The notes under the pieces: generated by a model | Told to the model about the DNA's origin: nothing | What the model saw: the letters and a program-made list of their open reading frames with translations, nothing else | Databases searched by the model: none | Position numbers and translations under genes: made by a program | Shown here: positions 48,022-59,543 of the stretch, one piece after another | How the letters are laid out: each line of letters opens with the position of its first letter | Position numbering within the stretch: position 1 is the stretch's first letter | DNA from: Leucaena leucocephala | Lineage: Eukaryota; Streptophyta; Magnoliopsida; Fabales; Fabaceae | Length of the DNA: 64,000 nt | NCBI GenBank assembly: GCA_037074615.1 | Contig: CM073562.1 | Coordinates: 6,185,001-6,249,000 of the forward strand | Direction: 5' to 3'

Positions 48022-48792
48022 TTGGGCATTGCGATTAGTTTGCTGAATCTTCTCCTATGGTATTTTATGGATGATAACTATGATGACACATTCATAATAT
48101 CAGCTTTGAAGTATGCCAAGTTTCTTAAATACGGCAAGTTACAAAAGCACACCAGTTTTAATGTTAGCGGTCTTATTGCAAAAAGTAATAATGGGACATG
48201 TTTGGTCTCTTGTACTTTTAAATGGATAATAGATTTAGGTGTTACTGACTACATGATAGGTAACCATCATTTCTTCTCTACTTATAACTCATATGCCAAT
48301 CCATCAAGTATTACCATTGCTAATGGTTCTTATTCCTATGTCATTGGTTCTGGCATAGTAAGTCTTACTCCTTCCATTCAGTTACCTTCAGTACTACATG
48401 TATCTAACCTTGGATTTAATCTTCTTTCTATGAGAAAGCTTACTTGTGATCTCAATTATTGTGTTTCATTTTATCCTCATCATTGCTTGATTCAGGATCT
48501 CTTGATGAAGAAGATTATTGGTAGAGGTTATAAATATGGCGGTCATTACTTCCTTGATGATTAGGGGTCTTGTGCAGTGGCTTGTGCCAGTGGTGTCACT
48601 CCTTTTGAAGCACATACACGTTTAGGTTATTTATCTTTATCGTCTTTAAAAAATCTTTATCCTCCATTTCAATATTTTCCATCATTAGATTGTGAGTCAG
48701 GTCAATTTGTTAAACACCATTGTCTTCCTTTAGTATCTCAAATTAATAAACAGGCTTCGTCTCCTTTTGAATTAGTGCATTATGATATTTGA
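48022..48792 (+). pseudogene. Inner Copia protease and gag-pre-integrase region
   Basis: Protease block WIIDLGVTDYMIGN (48220 region) corresponds to the family WIIDSGATDHM; the catalytic DSG reads DLG here, so the protease would be inactive. VLHVSNLGFNLLSMRKL follows. 48577-48792 has the gag-pre-integrase pattern HTRLGYLSLSSLKNL and SPFELVHYDI, including the first integrase Asp. A TAG at 48562 and a TGA at 48790 interrupt the frame. Upstream gag (47370-48020) is too decayed to translate. Confidence 0.85.
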
Positions 48793-49855
48793 GGTACATG
48801 TCCAGTTCAGTCCAAAGCTGGTTTCAAGTGCTTTGTTATATTTGTTGATGATTATTCCCGCATTAGTTGGTTATATTTAATGAAAGGTCATTTTGAGTTG
48901 TTCTCTCACTTGTGTGCCTTTACTGCCCAAATTAAAAATCAATTACATACTCCTATCCATACCTTGCATAAGGATAATAATACTAAAGAATATTTTTCTG
49001 AATCATTTCACTTTTCATGCTTCGAAATGGAACCATTTCAGAATGGTGGTACTGAAAGAAAAGAATTCCACTAGAAGTAGCCTATGCACTTTTATTTCAA
49101 ATGGAGGTTCCAAAACCTTTTTGGGCAGATACGATCTCTATTGCTTACTTTCTCATTAATTGTATACCTTCCTCTTTTCTTGATGGTCATATGCCTACAC
49201 CACTCTCTTTCCTTCCAAGTTTTTGTTTCCCATTGGTCCTAAGATTGTTTGCTTTGTGTGTTTTGTTCGAGATATGCGTCCTACTATCTTTAAATTAGAT
49301 TCAAAATTTCTCAAGTGTGTCTTTCTTGGCTATTCTCACATTCAAAAGGGTTATCGATGTTTCTCTCATACTCTTAATCGTTATCTAGTTTCTACAGATG
49401 TTACTTTTCAGGAATATGTTACATATTTTACCTTTAACATTTTCGCTCCTCCTTCTCTACCTGTAGAGGAGGACACTCTTTTGGTATATTCTATTATTCC
49501 CTCACCATCACTAGCCATAGCTCATGTACTAGCGCCTGGTCTACAACCTTTGTCTCAGGTTTATACTATACCTTTGAAGGAAATCAATCTTGCCATTACG
49601 CTAGATTCGACTCCACCATTATTTGCTTCATCATTAGATATTGCTGTGAGCATCAGTCACCCTGAGCCTGACCTAGTTCTTGACTCTAAAACACCTCATG
49701 TTCCAGATCCTGATCCTTCCTTTGATTTGCTTATTGCCCTCCGCAAAGGTAAACGTACTTGTGCCTATCATATTTCTTCTTTTGTTTACTATAACCACCT
49801 CTCCACTACTTCTCATGCCTTTGTTGCCTCTTTAGACACTATTTTAGTACCTTAG
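48793..49855 (+). pseudogene. Inner Copia integrase and linker
   Basis: Continues FVIFVDDYSRISWLYLM, then TLHKDNNTKEYFS (family DN.EY motif), then NGGTERKEF for the QNGxAERKNR block. A frameshift leads into MEVPKPFWADTISIAYFLIN (49101). 49223-49855 gives IFKLDSKFLKCVFLGYSHI and YLVSTDVTF, the conserved end of the integrase region, and a variable Pro/Ser-rich linker to a TAG at 49853. Several frameshifts and stops. Confidence 0.85.
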
Positions 49856-49959
49856 TCCCTTCTTGAAGTCTTGTCTCACCCGGGTTAGTGTTCTACTATA
49901 AAGAAGATTGTGGCTCTTGATTGTGTTAGTACGTGAACCTTAGTAGATTTACTGGCAGG

Positions 49960-50600
49960 TAAAAAAGCCATTAGGTGTAAATGGGTGTTAACCTCTAAAA
50001 TTAAGGCTGATGGCATACTCGAACGCCTTAAGGCACACCTTGTTGCTAAAGGCTATGCTCAGAAGTATGGTGTTGACTACTCTGAGACATTTTCCCTGTG
50101 GCTAAGCTCTCCTCTGTTCGTCTCTTCATTTCTGTAGCTGCTATTTATGGTTAGGATATCTCTCAACTAGACATCATAAATGCCTTCTTAAATGGTAATC
50201 TTCTTGAAAAAGTATACATGGAGCAACCACCAGGTTTTATTGCTCAGGGGGAGCGTAGTAAAGTATGTCGCCTTAAAAGATCTTTATACAGGTTAAAGCA
50301 AAATCCTCAGGCATATTTTGATAGATTTACTACTACTGTGAAGGACTTTAGCCTATGCCACAGTAAGTGTGATAATTCTGTGTTATATCAGAGAACAAGT
50401 GCTGGCATAATTATGCTAGTTCTATATGTCAATGATATTGTAATTACGGGGAGTGATAGCTCAGGAATTTTATCATTTAAATCATTCCTTAACTCTCACT
50501 TTTAGATGAATAATTTGGGTTCATTAAAGTACTTCCTAGGGATTAAAGTTATGAGGAGCAGGAAGGGCATCTTATTGACTCAAAAAATATATTCTTGATC
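49960..50600 (+). pseudogene. Inner Copia reverse transcriptase
   Basis: KWVLTSKIKADGILERLKA, AKGYAQKYGVDYSETF, FLNGNLLEKVYMEQPPGF, RLKRSLYRLKQNPQAYFDR, then the catalytic box LYVNDIVITGSD and LGSLKYFLGIKV. The family box is YVDD; here its first Asp is Asn (AAT for GAT), which should abolish polymerase activity. A frameshift lies near 50100 and stops occur at 50152 and 50503. Confidence 0.9.
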
Positions 50601-50760
50601 TACTGAAGAAAACTAGAAAACTAGGAGCTACCCCAACTAGCTTCTGTATGGTTTATAATATTTTGCTTAATACTGATGGTAGTATATCGTATGAAAATCC
50701 CATTGAAGCTGTTAAGAGCAAGCCTTTTGAGAACCTTGAGAGATCCAGGAGATAGATCGA

Positions 50761-51412
50761 CAAATTGAATTATCTTATGATATCCCAGCCTGATATCACT
50801 TATCTAGTAAGTGTCCTTAGCAAATTTATAGTCTTGCCAACTGTCCGACAGTGGGAAGCCTTAGAACACGTGTTATATTACTTAAAGAGATCTCTAGGTT
50901 GTAGGATATTATACAAGAATCATGGTCATATAAATATTGAGTATTTTTGTGATACCGACCATAGTGGATCAAAAGCCATAAGATGATCTACTACATGATA
51001 CTGTGTTTTTGTAGGAGAAAATTTGGTATCTTGGAGAAGCAAGAAATAAAATATAGTGTCAAGATTAAGTACAGAAGTAGAATACATAGCCATGGCACAA
51101 TCAGTATGTGAGATAGTTTGGATATATCAATTACTAAAGGAGGTTGGCATTAAAATATCGTTACCAATAAAGTTGTGGTGTGATAATAAAGTGGCCTTAC
51201 ACAACTTATAATTGGGTATTCAATGAATGTACAAAACATATTGAAATCGACTATCATTTTATTCAAGACAATCTCAAGGAAAACTTCATCTCTACATAAT
51301 ACATCATATCCTATGATGAACTGAGTGATCTCCTTACCAAATCTCTTAATGAGATTCAAGTTGAATATCTTTGTAACAAGTTGGCCATGACTGACATCTA
51401 TACTCCAACTTG
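50761..51412 (+). pseudogene. Inner Copia RNase H
   Basis: SQPDITYLVSVLSKF, then IEYFCDTDHSGS, NLVSWRSKK, STEVEYIAMAQ, LWCDNKVALH and DYHFIQDNL, the Copia RNase H series in order, ending about 51412. TGA, TAA and frameshift lesions interrupt it. Confidence 0.88.
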
Positions 51413-51518
51413 AGGGAGAATATAGAGATATTAGAAATATTATAAGATATTTAAATATCCTATAATTAGTATATATGATAAGATATGATATTATTTTATT
51501 AGTATCTAGGATTATCTT
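51413..51518 (+). repeat. Polypurine tract and truncated 3' LTR of inner Copia element
   Basis: GAGGGAGAA (51413-51421), then sequence matching the first half of the 5' LTR (GAAATATTATAAGATATTT, TTAGTATCTAGGATTATC). It stops abruptly at about 51518 where outer-element RNase H sequence resumes, so about 100 bp of the LTR are missing. Confidence 0.8.
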
Positions 51519-53071
51519 TTTTCACAACAACTTCTAACGGCAACATATTCCGTTTTTGTTGATGATATAGCTACAATGTATTACTTCTTACTAAACCATG
51601 AGACTAAACAATCACCAAAGAATTCACATTGTCCACTGGCACTTTTCTTATATGTCTTATATCCTCCATGGGCAGAGTTTGAGTATGCTATCAAGTATTC
51701 TAGTAATCCTTTGAGAAACCATATCCCAAGATCAATGGTTTTGACGAGATATTTGAATATTCTCTTTACAGCTTCATCATGTTATTCCTTTAGAGTAGCT
51801 TGATATTTTGCATACATCCTCACGCTGCATTATATGTATGCTCTGCTTATAGTGAGGTATAGAAGAGATCCAATTATTCCATGATATCTTTTAATATTAA
51901 AATCTTTTCCTTTCTCATCCTCATCTAGTATGGTACTTGTACTCATCAGTGTTAAAACACTCTTAGCTTGATCCAATTCAAAAGAGTTCCTATATGTACT
52001 TGGTCTACGAGATGAAAATATCATTCTTTTGTTGTTTGATTTGAAGTCCAATAAAGAAGTCCAATTTTCCTATCATAGATAGACATTTCAAATTATCCTT
52101 ACATTAACTTGGCAAATTCTTGACAAAGATCCTCATTAGTATCACTGAAGATAATATCATTAACATAAATTTGAACTGTTAATATATATGATTTATTTCT
52201 TTTAATAAATAATGCATTATCCACTTTCCTCTTCAAAGCTTTTTCCTATCAGAAATTTACTGAGTCGATCATTCGCTCTATGAGCTTGTTTTAACCCATA
52301 TAATATTTTCTTAAACTTGCACACATGCGTTGGAAAGTGATGGTCTTCAAAATCAAGAGGTTTTTCTACATAGACCTCTTCTATTATATATCCATTAAGA
52401 ATAATACTTTTGATATCCACTTGATAAAACTTCAAATCTTTAAGGCAAGTAAAGTCTAAGAGTACTCGTGTGGCTTCCAATCTTGCCACTGGAGCATAGG
52501 TTTCTTCATAATCAATGCATTCTTCTTGATTATAACCTTTTGCAACTAATATATCTTTATTTCTGATGATTATAGTAGATTCATCAAGCTTATTCTTGAG
52601 TAGCCATTTAGTCCCGATGATTGGATGATCGTTAGGTCTATGTATTAAGTCCCAAACTTGATTATGTTCAAATTGATTTAGCTTTTCCTACATAGCAACT
52701 ATCCATAAGTTATCTGATAGTGCTTTATCTATATTGGTGGGTTCAATGTTTGAAATAAATGCAAAGAAATGCACCCCATTGAACACTTGTCTTTGGGTTC
52801 TTACTCCTTCATCGATTTCACCAATAATCTGGTCAAAAGGATGATCTTTATTATGTCTCCAGGCTCTAGGTTGACCTTTATCTAATTTATTAGACTTATT
52901 ACTAGGTTAATCAACTATGTGTTCTTTTTCTCTATTCAATTTTAGCATTTCAAGACCCTGTGATATCTCATCTTCATCATCTAGAATCTTTAAGATTGGT
53001 TCCATTTTAGAAAACACTACATGAATGGACTATTCTATAGTAAAAGTTTTCTTATTAAATAGTCTATCTGC
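51519..53071 (-). pseudogene. Outer Copia reverse transcriptase and RNase H N-terminal part
   Basis: Minus strand. RNase H N-part: KKSASGQCEFFGDCLVSWFS, KTEYVAVRSCC (51519-51700). RT: KRYHGIIGSLLYLT (51830-51900), catalytic box QIYVNDIIF (about 52150), and ARLEATRVLLDF, YQVDIKSIILNGYIIEEVYV, FKKILYGLKQAHRA (52217-52489). As in the inner element the YVDD box reads YVND (GAT to AAT). Upstream, 52490-53071 holds the RT N-terminus and linker with many lesions. Frameshifts and stops throughout. Confidence 0.85.
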
Positions 53072-53329
53072 CTTATTGTGATTAGAATACAACAACAACA
53101 ACAACAAGCCTTATCCCATTAAATGGGGTCGGCTACATGGATCATACGACGCCATTGTACTCTATCAAAAACTAAATCCTTAGATAGGTTATTGACCAGG
53201 AGATCCCGTTCAATGACCTCTTTAAGTGTTCTCTTTGGCCTTCCTCTACCCCTTTTAACCGGTGTCCATACTATTTGATCCACCCTCTTCACCGGTGCAT
53301 CCCTTGGCCTTCTTATTGTGGTTAGAATA
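53072..53329 (-). mobile_element. 5'-truncated RTE-type LINE
   Basis: Body 53090-53311, flanked by an 18-bp target duplication CTTATTGTGATTAGAATA (53072-53089) and CTTATTGTGGTTAGAATA (53312-53329), one mismatch. The minus strand keeps an open frame for the C-terminal end of the LINE polyprotein (KRGRGRPKRTLKEVIERD, RVQWRRMIHVADPI, then TAA), followed by a TTG-repeat tail, seen as ACAACAACA on the plus strand at 53090-53107. The open frame and near-perfect duplication suggest a younger insertion than the Copia host. Confidence 0.92.
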
Positions 53330-53603
53330 ACAACAAAAATACCCTAATTAGATTTAGGATTAAATTTACCCAAATTCTCTTTATTATTATTTTGAATGAA
53401 ATATTTTCTCCTAAATATCCTCAAATGAGTGAGATTAGACTTGCGTCTTTTGCAAAGCTCATATGGTATCTTGTTGTGTAGTGGTCTAATATAGGTTTAG
53501 TTAGATATATAACACGCTGTGTTGATAGCCTTTTCCCAGAAAACTTGTGAGACCCCTTTGTCGTTAAGTATTGCTCTGGCCATCTCAGTGAAGACTCTAT
53601 TTT
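53330..53603 (-). pseudogene. Outer Copia integrase, C-terminal part
   Basis: Minus strand KNRVFTEMARAILNDKG, QVFWEKAINTACYISN, PLHNKIPYELCKRRKSNL. This continues the integrase that breaks off at 55062 on the other side of the solo LTR. One TAA follows CYISN. Confidence 0.85.
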
Positions 53604-55061
53604 TGTAATATCCCAATTTTTAACCTTATATTTAAGTAAAATTAAAAATGTTATTTATCAAATAACTTAAAAATATTATCTAATTCAATTATTATAGTTT
53701 AGCATTTTTATTATTTCTAATAAAATATGGTATCTGAATTTTCTTAACTTATGATTTTATGATTTGATTGTTATTATTAGTTAGAAAATTATTAGGATTT
53801 GAGTTCATATTTAGATATATATTTAAATTTAAATTATTATTATGGCTTCATAAATAGAGTTAAGGCCCTAAGTTATTCCTCAGACTTGATTATTGAGGTG
53901 TCTCTTCTCTTTTTAGTCCCTTCTCTCATTCTTTTTCCTATGCCCAAAGAAGGTAACTATTTTCTACTCGTTGTGTGTGTTAGTATGATGTTTGTGAGTG
54001 ATTTGATACATACATAAATCTATTGATATTGATATAAATATATTGAGAAACTTGTTTGATTATTTTTTAAAATAGTCTTATGGGATTTAAAGTTTAATTT
54101 AGAAAGTTTGAATTGATATTATAAATTTGTTATATATTGAGATTAGAATTTGAATAAAGTTATCTTGAGAAAAACCATTTTTGTGATATTTATCAAGTTA
54201 TTGAGATTTTGATTACTATGGTTATTTTGAGAATTATATATTGGGGTTGAGTGATGATTGAGTTATATTTCTACCACATAGTATAGCATTCATTGGAGCT
54301 CGATGGTTGGTTTTTGTCCCACCAGTTTACCGAGGGACATGCCCCACCTTTTTATCGAGGGGCTGCGACACCCATACTTGTTTATCGAGGGGGAATGAAT
54401 CTATGGTTTGGTCAGGTGCTCTGTGGATTTTGGCCTATCCATGCCATTCGATCAGTTAGCTTTTAAGTGGTCAGTTTCCACAACCCATGGGCTTGGTCGA
54501 TGGGAATAAGGCGTTTCGGTTGGTTTGATGGGAGGAATTTGGGTGGGTTATTCATTTGATTTTATTATAATAATACATCATTTTATATATATTATATTTT
54601 GTGAGGTCCACTTGACACCTCATGAGAACATGTTAGTATGTATAATGAGTATGATTGATGTTACTGAAACGTTTGTCACACCCTACTATTATTAATATTT
54701 TTCAGGTGATAGTCTCATCTTGGGACCCTAGGAAAAACTTTAGATAATTTATTAAAGCTATAGTAATTGTATAGCATTCTTCTTTGAAGATATGTGTAGA
54801 ATATTTGTATATTGCCACAATAGGTTTTATTTTGCATACTTATATATATATATATATATATATCTTATTATTCTATTTATATTTTAAGAAAAATCTTTTT
54901 ATAACCATGGTAGATTTCATTTAAATTTTAGTTAAAATCTTTTCTACCTTAGTTAATTCTCTTGAAATAAACTAAATTCATTTATAATATTTTTTAAATT
55001 ATGTTGGGTACAAAATAGGTTTAAATAATTAATAATAGTTATATTTGAGGGGGATTTTACA
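53604..55061. mobile_element. Solo LTR inserted in the outer Copia integrase
   Basis: 1458 bp, TG...CA bounded: TGTAATATCCC at 53604 and GGGATTTTACA ending 55061, so the ends are inverted repeats. On the minus strand the flanks are AAAAC and AAAAA, a 5-bp duplication with one difference, and the integrase frame resumes exactly (SKGK, then KNRVF). Only LTR sequence is present. Related to 14720-16209. The superfamily is probably Gypsy but is not proven. A (TA)n run lies at 54840-54862. Confidence 0.88.
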
Positions 55062-55960
55062 GTTTTTCCTTTCGACAACTCCATTTTGTTGTGGCATCCT
55101 TGGTGCAAAGAAGTTATGAACAATCCCCTAGTTGTCACAGATCCAGCAAATTCATTGTTTTCAAATTCTCCTCCGTGATCAATCCTAATATATACAATAG
55201 AAATACCTTTCTCATTTTGTACCTTCTTGGTGAACACAACAAAAGCATTAAAAGTCTCATCTTTAGATGAAAGATATAAAGTCTAAGTAAATCTAGAATA
55301 GTCATCAACTATCACAAAAGTATATAAATTTTCTCCAAAACTTTTGACTCTTGATGGATCAGCTAAATCCATATGAAGCATTTGGAGTGGTCTCTCATTT
55401 AAGAATTCCTTCTTTTATTTAAAAGAGGACTTTACTTGTTCCCCTTTGACAAGCTTCACAAACAACATTAATTTTATATTTTATTTTAGGTAAAATAGTT
55501 ATTAAATGTTTCTTAATTAGTTTTTAAACCTGATACATATTCACATGAGCTAGTCTCTTGTGCTATAACCAACTTTCTTCAGATTTGCTAAAAGAGGAAT
55601 TTTCAGGTGAGTTTGAATTCATAAAAATGGTATAGTAGTTACTGTCCCTCGGAGCAAGAGTTTTGCCTTTAAGCTTTCCTTGTTAAGTGAATGGTCTTTC
55701 TTGCTCCCTATCAAACATTCTTTTGAGTAAAAAATAATCCAATTGTCTTTATCTACGATTTGATTGGCATAATCCTTCAATGTAGTATACGTCTTTCACT
55801 TTCACTCATTCTTTGGTTCTAACTTCTCCAAACCCAGCAATCTTTCTGAATTGATTTCCTTCGAAGCTTACTTTGTCGTCCTCCTTATGATAAAGCTTGA
55901 GAAACTTCTCTGTATCTCCAGTCATATGTCTAGAGCATCCACTATCAATGTACTCTTTGC
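55062..55960 (-). pseudogene. Outer Copia protease and integrase core
   Basis: Minus strand. Protease-like YIDSGCSRHMTGD (about 55945), the typical motif of this Copia lineage. Integrase: LHMDLADPSRVKSFGENLY, FVIVDDYSRFT, KVQNEKGISIVYIRIDHGG and EFENNEF (55237-55150), giving the metal-binding Asp residues and Glu. The NGVVERKN block is degraded to KMELSKGK and then cut by the solo LTR. Stops and shifts are frequent. Confidence 0.85.
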
Positions 55961-57431
55961 TGGTCTTGGATGCTTGAAGACAAACCTAAAACAAAATTAT
56001 TTCACTTTAGGTACCTAGAATTTTTTGGATCCTTTCATGTTAGTTTGGATTACCTTATGTACATAAGTGCCTTTTGGAAACCATTTTAATGTATTACAAG
56101 GTCCGTTCTTCTTATGATAACAAGAAGTAGTAGAGTGACCCTTGTAGTTGCAATATAAACATCGAGCAAATGAGTTTGAAGTATACACAATATTTCTAAA
56201 GTTATGCAAATATGATTTGTTACCCAATTTTTTCTTTCCTATATGCTTGTATAAATTAAGACCATATCCTATTCCTGACTTGTCAGAGACACATATCTAA
56301 TTCTTAAATATAATGTTAAGCATTTCACTACCTCTAGTGAATTTTTCGAGAGTTTTTGTTAACTCTTTATTTTTCTTTTCTGATTATTCTTTATATTTTG
56401 CACACTTTCATACAACCTTGAGTTTTACACTTACCTTTTTTTCCAAGCTTCATATCTTTTTTTAGAACTTACTAACTCCTTTACCAATTTTATTAAATCA
56501 TTATGTAATTATTTAGAAAGTAATTCATCATAAGTTGGTTTATTGTTTATTAACTGTTCTGTCTCTAATCATTTTCTTCTTAAGCTACAAGATAGATGTT
56601 TGTTGTTTCATCATTGTCACTCTCTTTACTTTTTGAAGAACTCTCTCCCCAAATTAATGAAACAAATGCTCTCCTCTTCTAGAGCTTATTTTTCTTCTTT
56701 TCTTTGTCTTTTTTGGAGAGTTATGGACATTCAACTTTGATGTGACCCAGCTTCTTGCATTTGAAACAAATAATTTGGTATTTTTGCTCCTTTGATGATG
56801 AAACACTTTTCTTTGGTTGAAATTTCCTAGTCGCTTAGTTTCTGTAGAACTTTTTGAATCTCTAAATTATGAGACCCATTTCATCATCTTGAGCTCTTCA
56901 TTATCATTATCACTTTCTTGAGATTTTAGAGCAATTCATTTTTTGCTCTTTTCTTTGATATCCTTCTTGTATTTCTGTTTACTCTCGTATTTGGCTAGGC
57001 TTCCAAAAAGTGTAGTGGCAGGCCTCATGGATTTGCCTTTGGCTTCTTCGATAGCTATGGTCTTTAACTCACATTCCTTTGTAAGATTATCGAGAATCTT
57101 TTGTATTTGATCTCTTGAGCTATATGATTTCCTAATGACACTTAAGTGGTTGATGAGATGTTGAAATCTCACTTCCATCTCTAGGACACTTTCTCCATCA
57201 ACTATCCAAAAAAACTCAAACTCTATTTTGAGTATGTTGACTCTAATTTCTTTGACTCTAGAAGTTCCTTCATGGGCTATTTCCTAGGTTTCCCACATCT
57301 CTTTAGATGTCTCTAGACTAGATACCCATAAATACTATTTCTGACTTAAGGTACATGTTATAATATTAATGGCCTTGTCATTGATTAATATCATCTTGTT
57401 ATCGTCATCATACTCGCTTCACTCCTTCGTC
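55961..57431 (-). pseudogene. Outer Copia gag and linker
   Basis: Minus strand. Gag (UBN2-type) starts abruptly near 57431 with TKE then SEYDDDNKMILINDKAINI; EGTSRVKEIRVNILKIE; MEVRFQHLINHL (57178); KTIAIEEAKGKS. A CCHC zinc knuckle ICFKCKKLGHIKVECP lies at about 56720-56765, and a second CLYCNYKGHSTTSC at about 56165-56125 with WFPKGTYV after it, as in Sireviruses. The N-terminal part of gag is missing because of the deletion that joins gag to the 5' LTR. Confidence 0.85.
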
Positions 57432-59543
57432 CAGTCCCCAAAAGCCTTCTGAGATTTTTCAACTATACACTAAGATTTGAATGGGCTTTTGGTGCCTCAG
57501 TACAACAAGTTATCATTTCAATCACTCCCTCTTACTTCTCATAATGTAATAATCCCAACTTAAGAGATCCAATCTCTTAAGTCTATAGAATGAATGGAAA
57601 TTTTATCGATATCTCTTAGAGTATATATGATAATGAATACTGAAGTACAAGAATATCACGTTGCAGAATAATGAATGAATAATTAAAGAGTGTAATAAAT
57701 CTAGTTGTTATTCGTCTATTTTCATTAATGCCAAGTCTTCCTTAAATAGTATTATTTCATTTGGTAGACATTAGACTTAAACTTAAAACTGTTGGAGTGA
57801 AGGTGTCGTGGATAGGTATGTGAGCATTTAATGCTTTACTGTAGGCGTGTCCAAAATGTTCTGTCCCAGGTATCCTGACCAGATCCCAGTGGTTTTGGGA
57901 TAGGTCCATCCCGTCTTAAGAAGGACCAAGATGGGAAACTATCGGGACGAGACAGAGGGAAGGGTCAGGACAGGTCTCGGCCTGACCCTCGAGACTCCCG
58001 TCTAGTCCCAACCCCAATTTTTTTAATAAAAAATATATTACATTCTCTCATATTTTTCACTTTGTCCACTCGTATCAGGCTCTTCGTCTCTCTTCTCTCA
58101 CGCTTTGCTCGCTCATGGTCATAGGTCTCGTTAGTCACCACTCTCATACATATATTTTTACTTACAAATATTCTTATATAGATATCTTTATTCTTCTTTA
58201 CTATTATTTTTCTTCTTCTATGGGTAAGTTATCATTTTATATCAGGGAGGAATATTGGTATTTAGAGGAAGTTGCTGTGGCATTTTATATGGAATAATTT
58301 ACTAAGATGATTTTATTATAATATTTTTTTAAAAAAATTAGGATCGTGAATTCTCAGTCCTAACGGGACTGGGAAAAATTTGGGATGGGATGGGACACGA
58401 CAGGACACGTGATGGGGGTATCCCAGTCCTGACCCGTCTCGTGAGCACCCCTACTTTGCCGGATGTAGCAAGTTTCCATTCACATAACCTTCATCATTTC
58501 AAACTTTAGCCTTTTTCTGAACACACTTAATCTCAAAAGGTTTGTTAGGAGTTTAATAATTGATTAAGTGTATGAACAATTACTAATCAACTTATATAAT
58601 AAATATTAAGTTCTATTAAGGTTCAAATATTTTTGAAAAAATATATTGTATTAATTGATTAACTAATCGATTACACATAATTAATTTGATCAATATTTTA
58701 ATTAATGAGAATAATATAAAAACAAAGCATCACATTGATTAGAATATTCAATCAAATTCAATATAATTTGATAAGATAAGTTTATCTAGAGATTCTCCAG
58801 TGAATATTAATGAGAAACAGAAGCACACTTAGTGATTAATTCAAATATATATAGTTTAAAGAAGGATGCAAGTAGTTTCAATGTAAAGAGATGAATATCA
58901 CTAAAATTTATAATATTAATCAAATAATTAATCTATTAATGTAAATTAATTGAATCTTTAGTCAATTAATCTCTCAAGAGAAGTTGATGCAAAAATATAT
59001 TAATCAAATAATTAATAGATTAATTTATATAATCGAATAAATAATCGATTAATGAATTCATATTTGATTTTCATAAAATGATTATGAACTAATTAATTGA
59101 ACAAATAATGCATTAAAAAAGATTAATCGATTAATAAAGTTTATTTTCTACTAAAGGAAAAATAGTTCTAAATAAATTAATCGAATAGAGAAATTAATAG
59201 ATTAATTAACTTATCTTTTCAATTTTAGAGAGAAACTTCATAACATTAATCGAACAGTTTATGGATTAATGGATACTCATTAATCGATTAATTGACTTTC
59301 TTTTTAATAACAAAGAGCAATGTCATACTATTAATCAAACATTCAATTGATTAAATGATACTCACTAATCGATTAAGTATCATTAATAGATTGACTATTA
59401 GATTAACTTGATCTAATTTCTTATATCACTTTTAGCATTATTTAAAAACACATAAACAACTTGATTGATTAAATGATCTTTTACAGAAACAATTTGAGTT
59501 ACTTTTGACATCATCAAAATATCATTAAGTATAGATTCTAACA
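57431..59543 (-). mobile_element. 5' LTR of the outer Copia element (truncated)
   Basis: Direct repeat of 42764-44270. On the minus strand it starts TGTTAGAATC at 59543 and ends inside the LTR at the GGGGACTGGACG motif, where gag follows at once. The LTR 3' end, primer-binding site, leader and gag N-terminus are deleted. It contains the 612-bp MITE at 57842-58453. Its U3 (58640-59410) has the same palindromic array as the 3' LTR. Confidence 0.85.
57842..58453. mobile_element. hAT-type MITE in the 5' LTR
   Basis: Ends TAGGCGTGTCCAAAATG and, on the other strand, TAGGGGTGCTCACGAG, with GGGACGGGA-type subterminal repeats. Flanks CTTTACTG (57834-57841) and CTTTGCCG (58454-58461) are a 6/8 target duplication. 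The 3' LTR at about 43170 has the uninterrupted site CTTTGCCG. Open frames at 57965-58147 and 58115-58297 are chance. Confidence 0.85.

Larger units (their letters stand above)
47153..51518 (+). mobile_element. Inner Copia retrotransposon (plus strand)
   Basis: A 5' LTR (47153 to about 47354), primer-binding site, gag remnant, protease, integrase, reverse transcriptase, RNase H, polypurine tract and a truncated 3' LTR (51423-51518), in Copia order. Inserted in the RNase H coding region of the minus-strand Copia element: SCC ends the right flank and KQLKDL starts the left. The exact target duplication is not readable because the 3' LTR is truncated. Confidence 0.9.
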
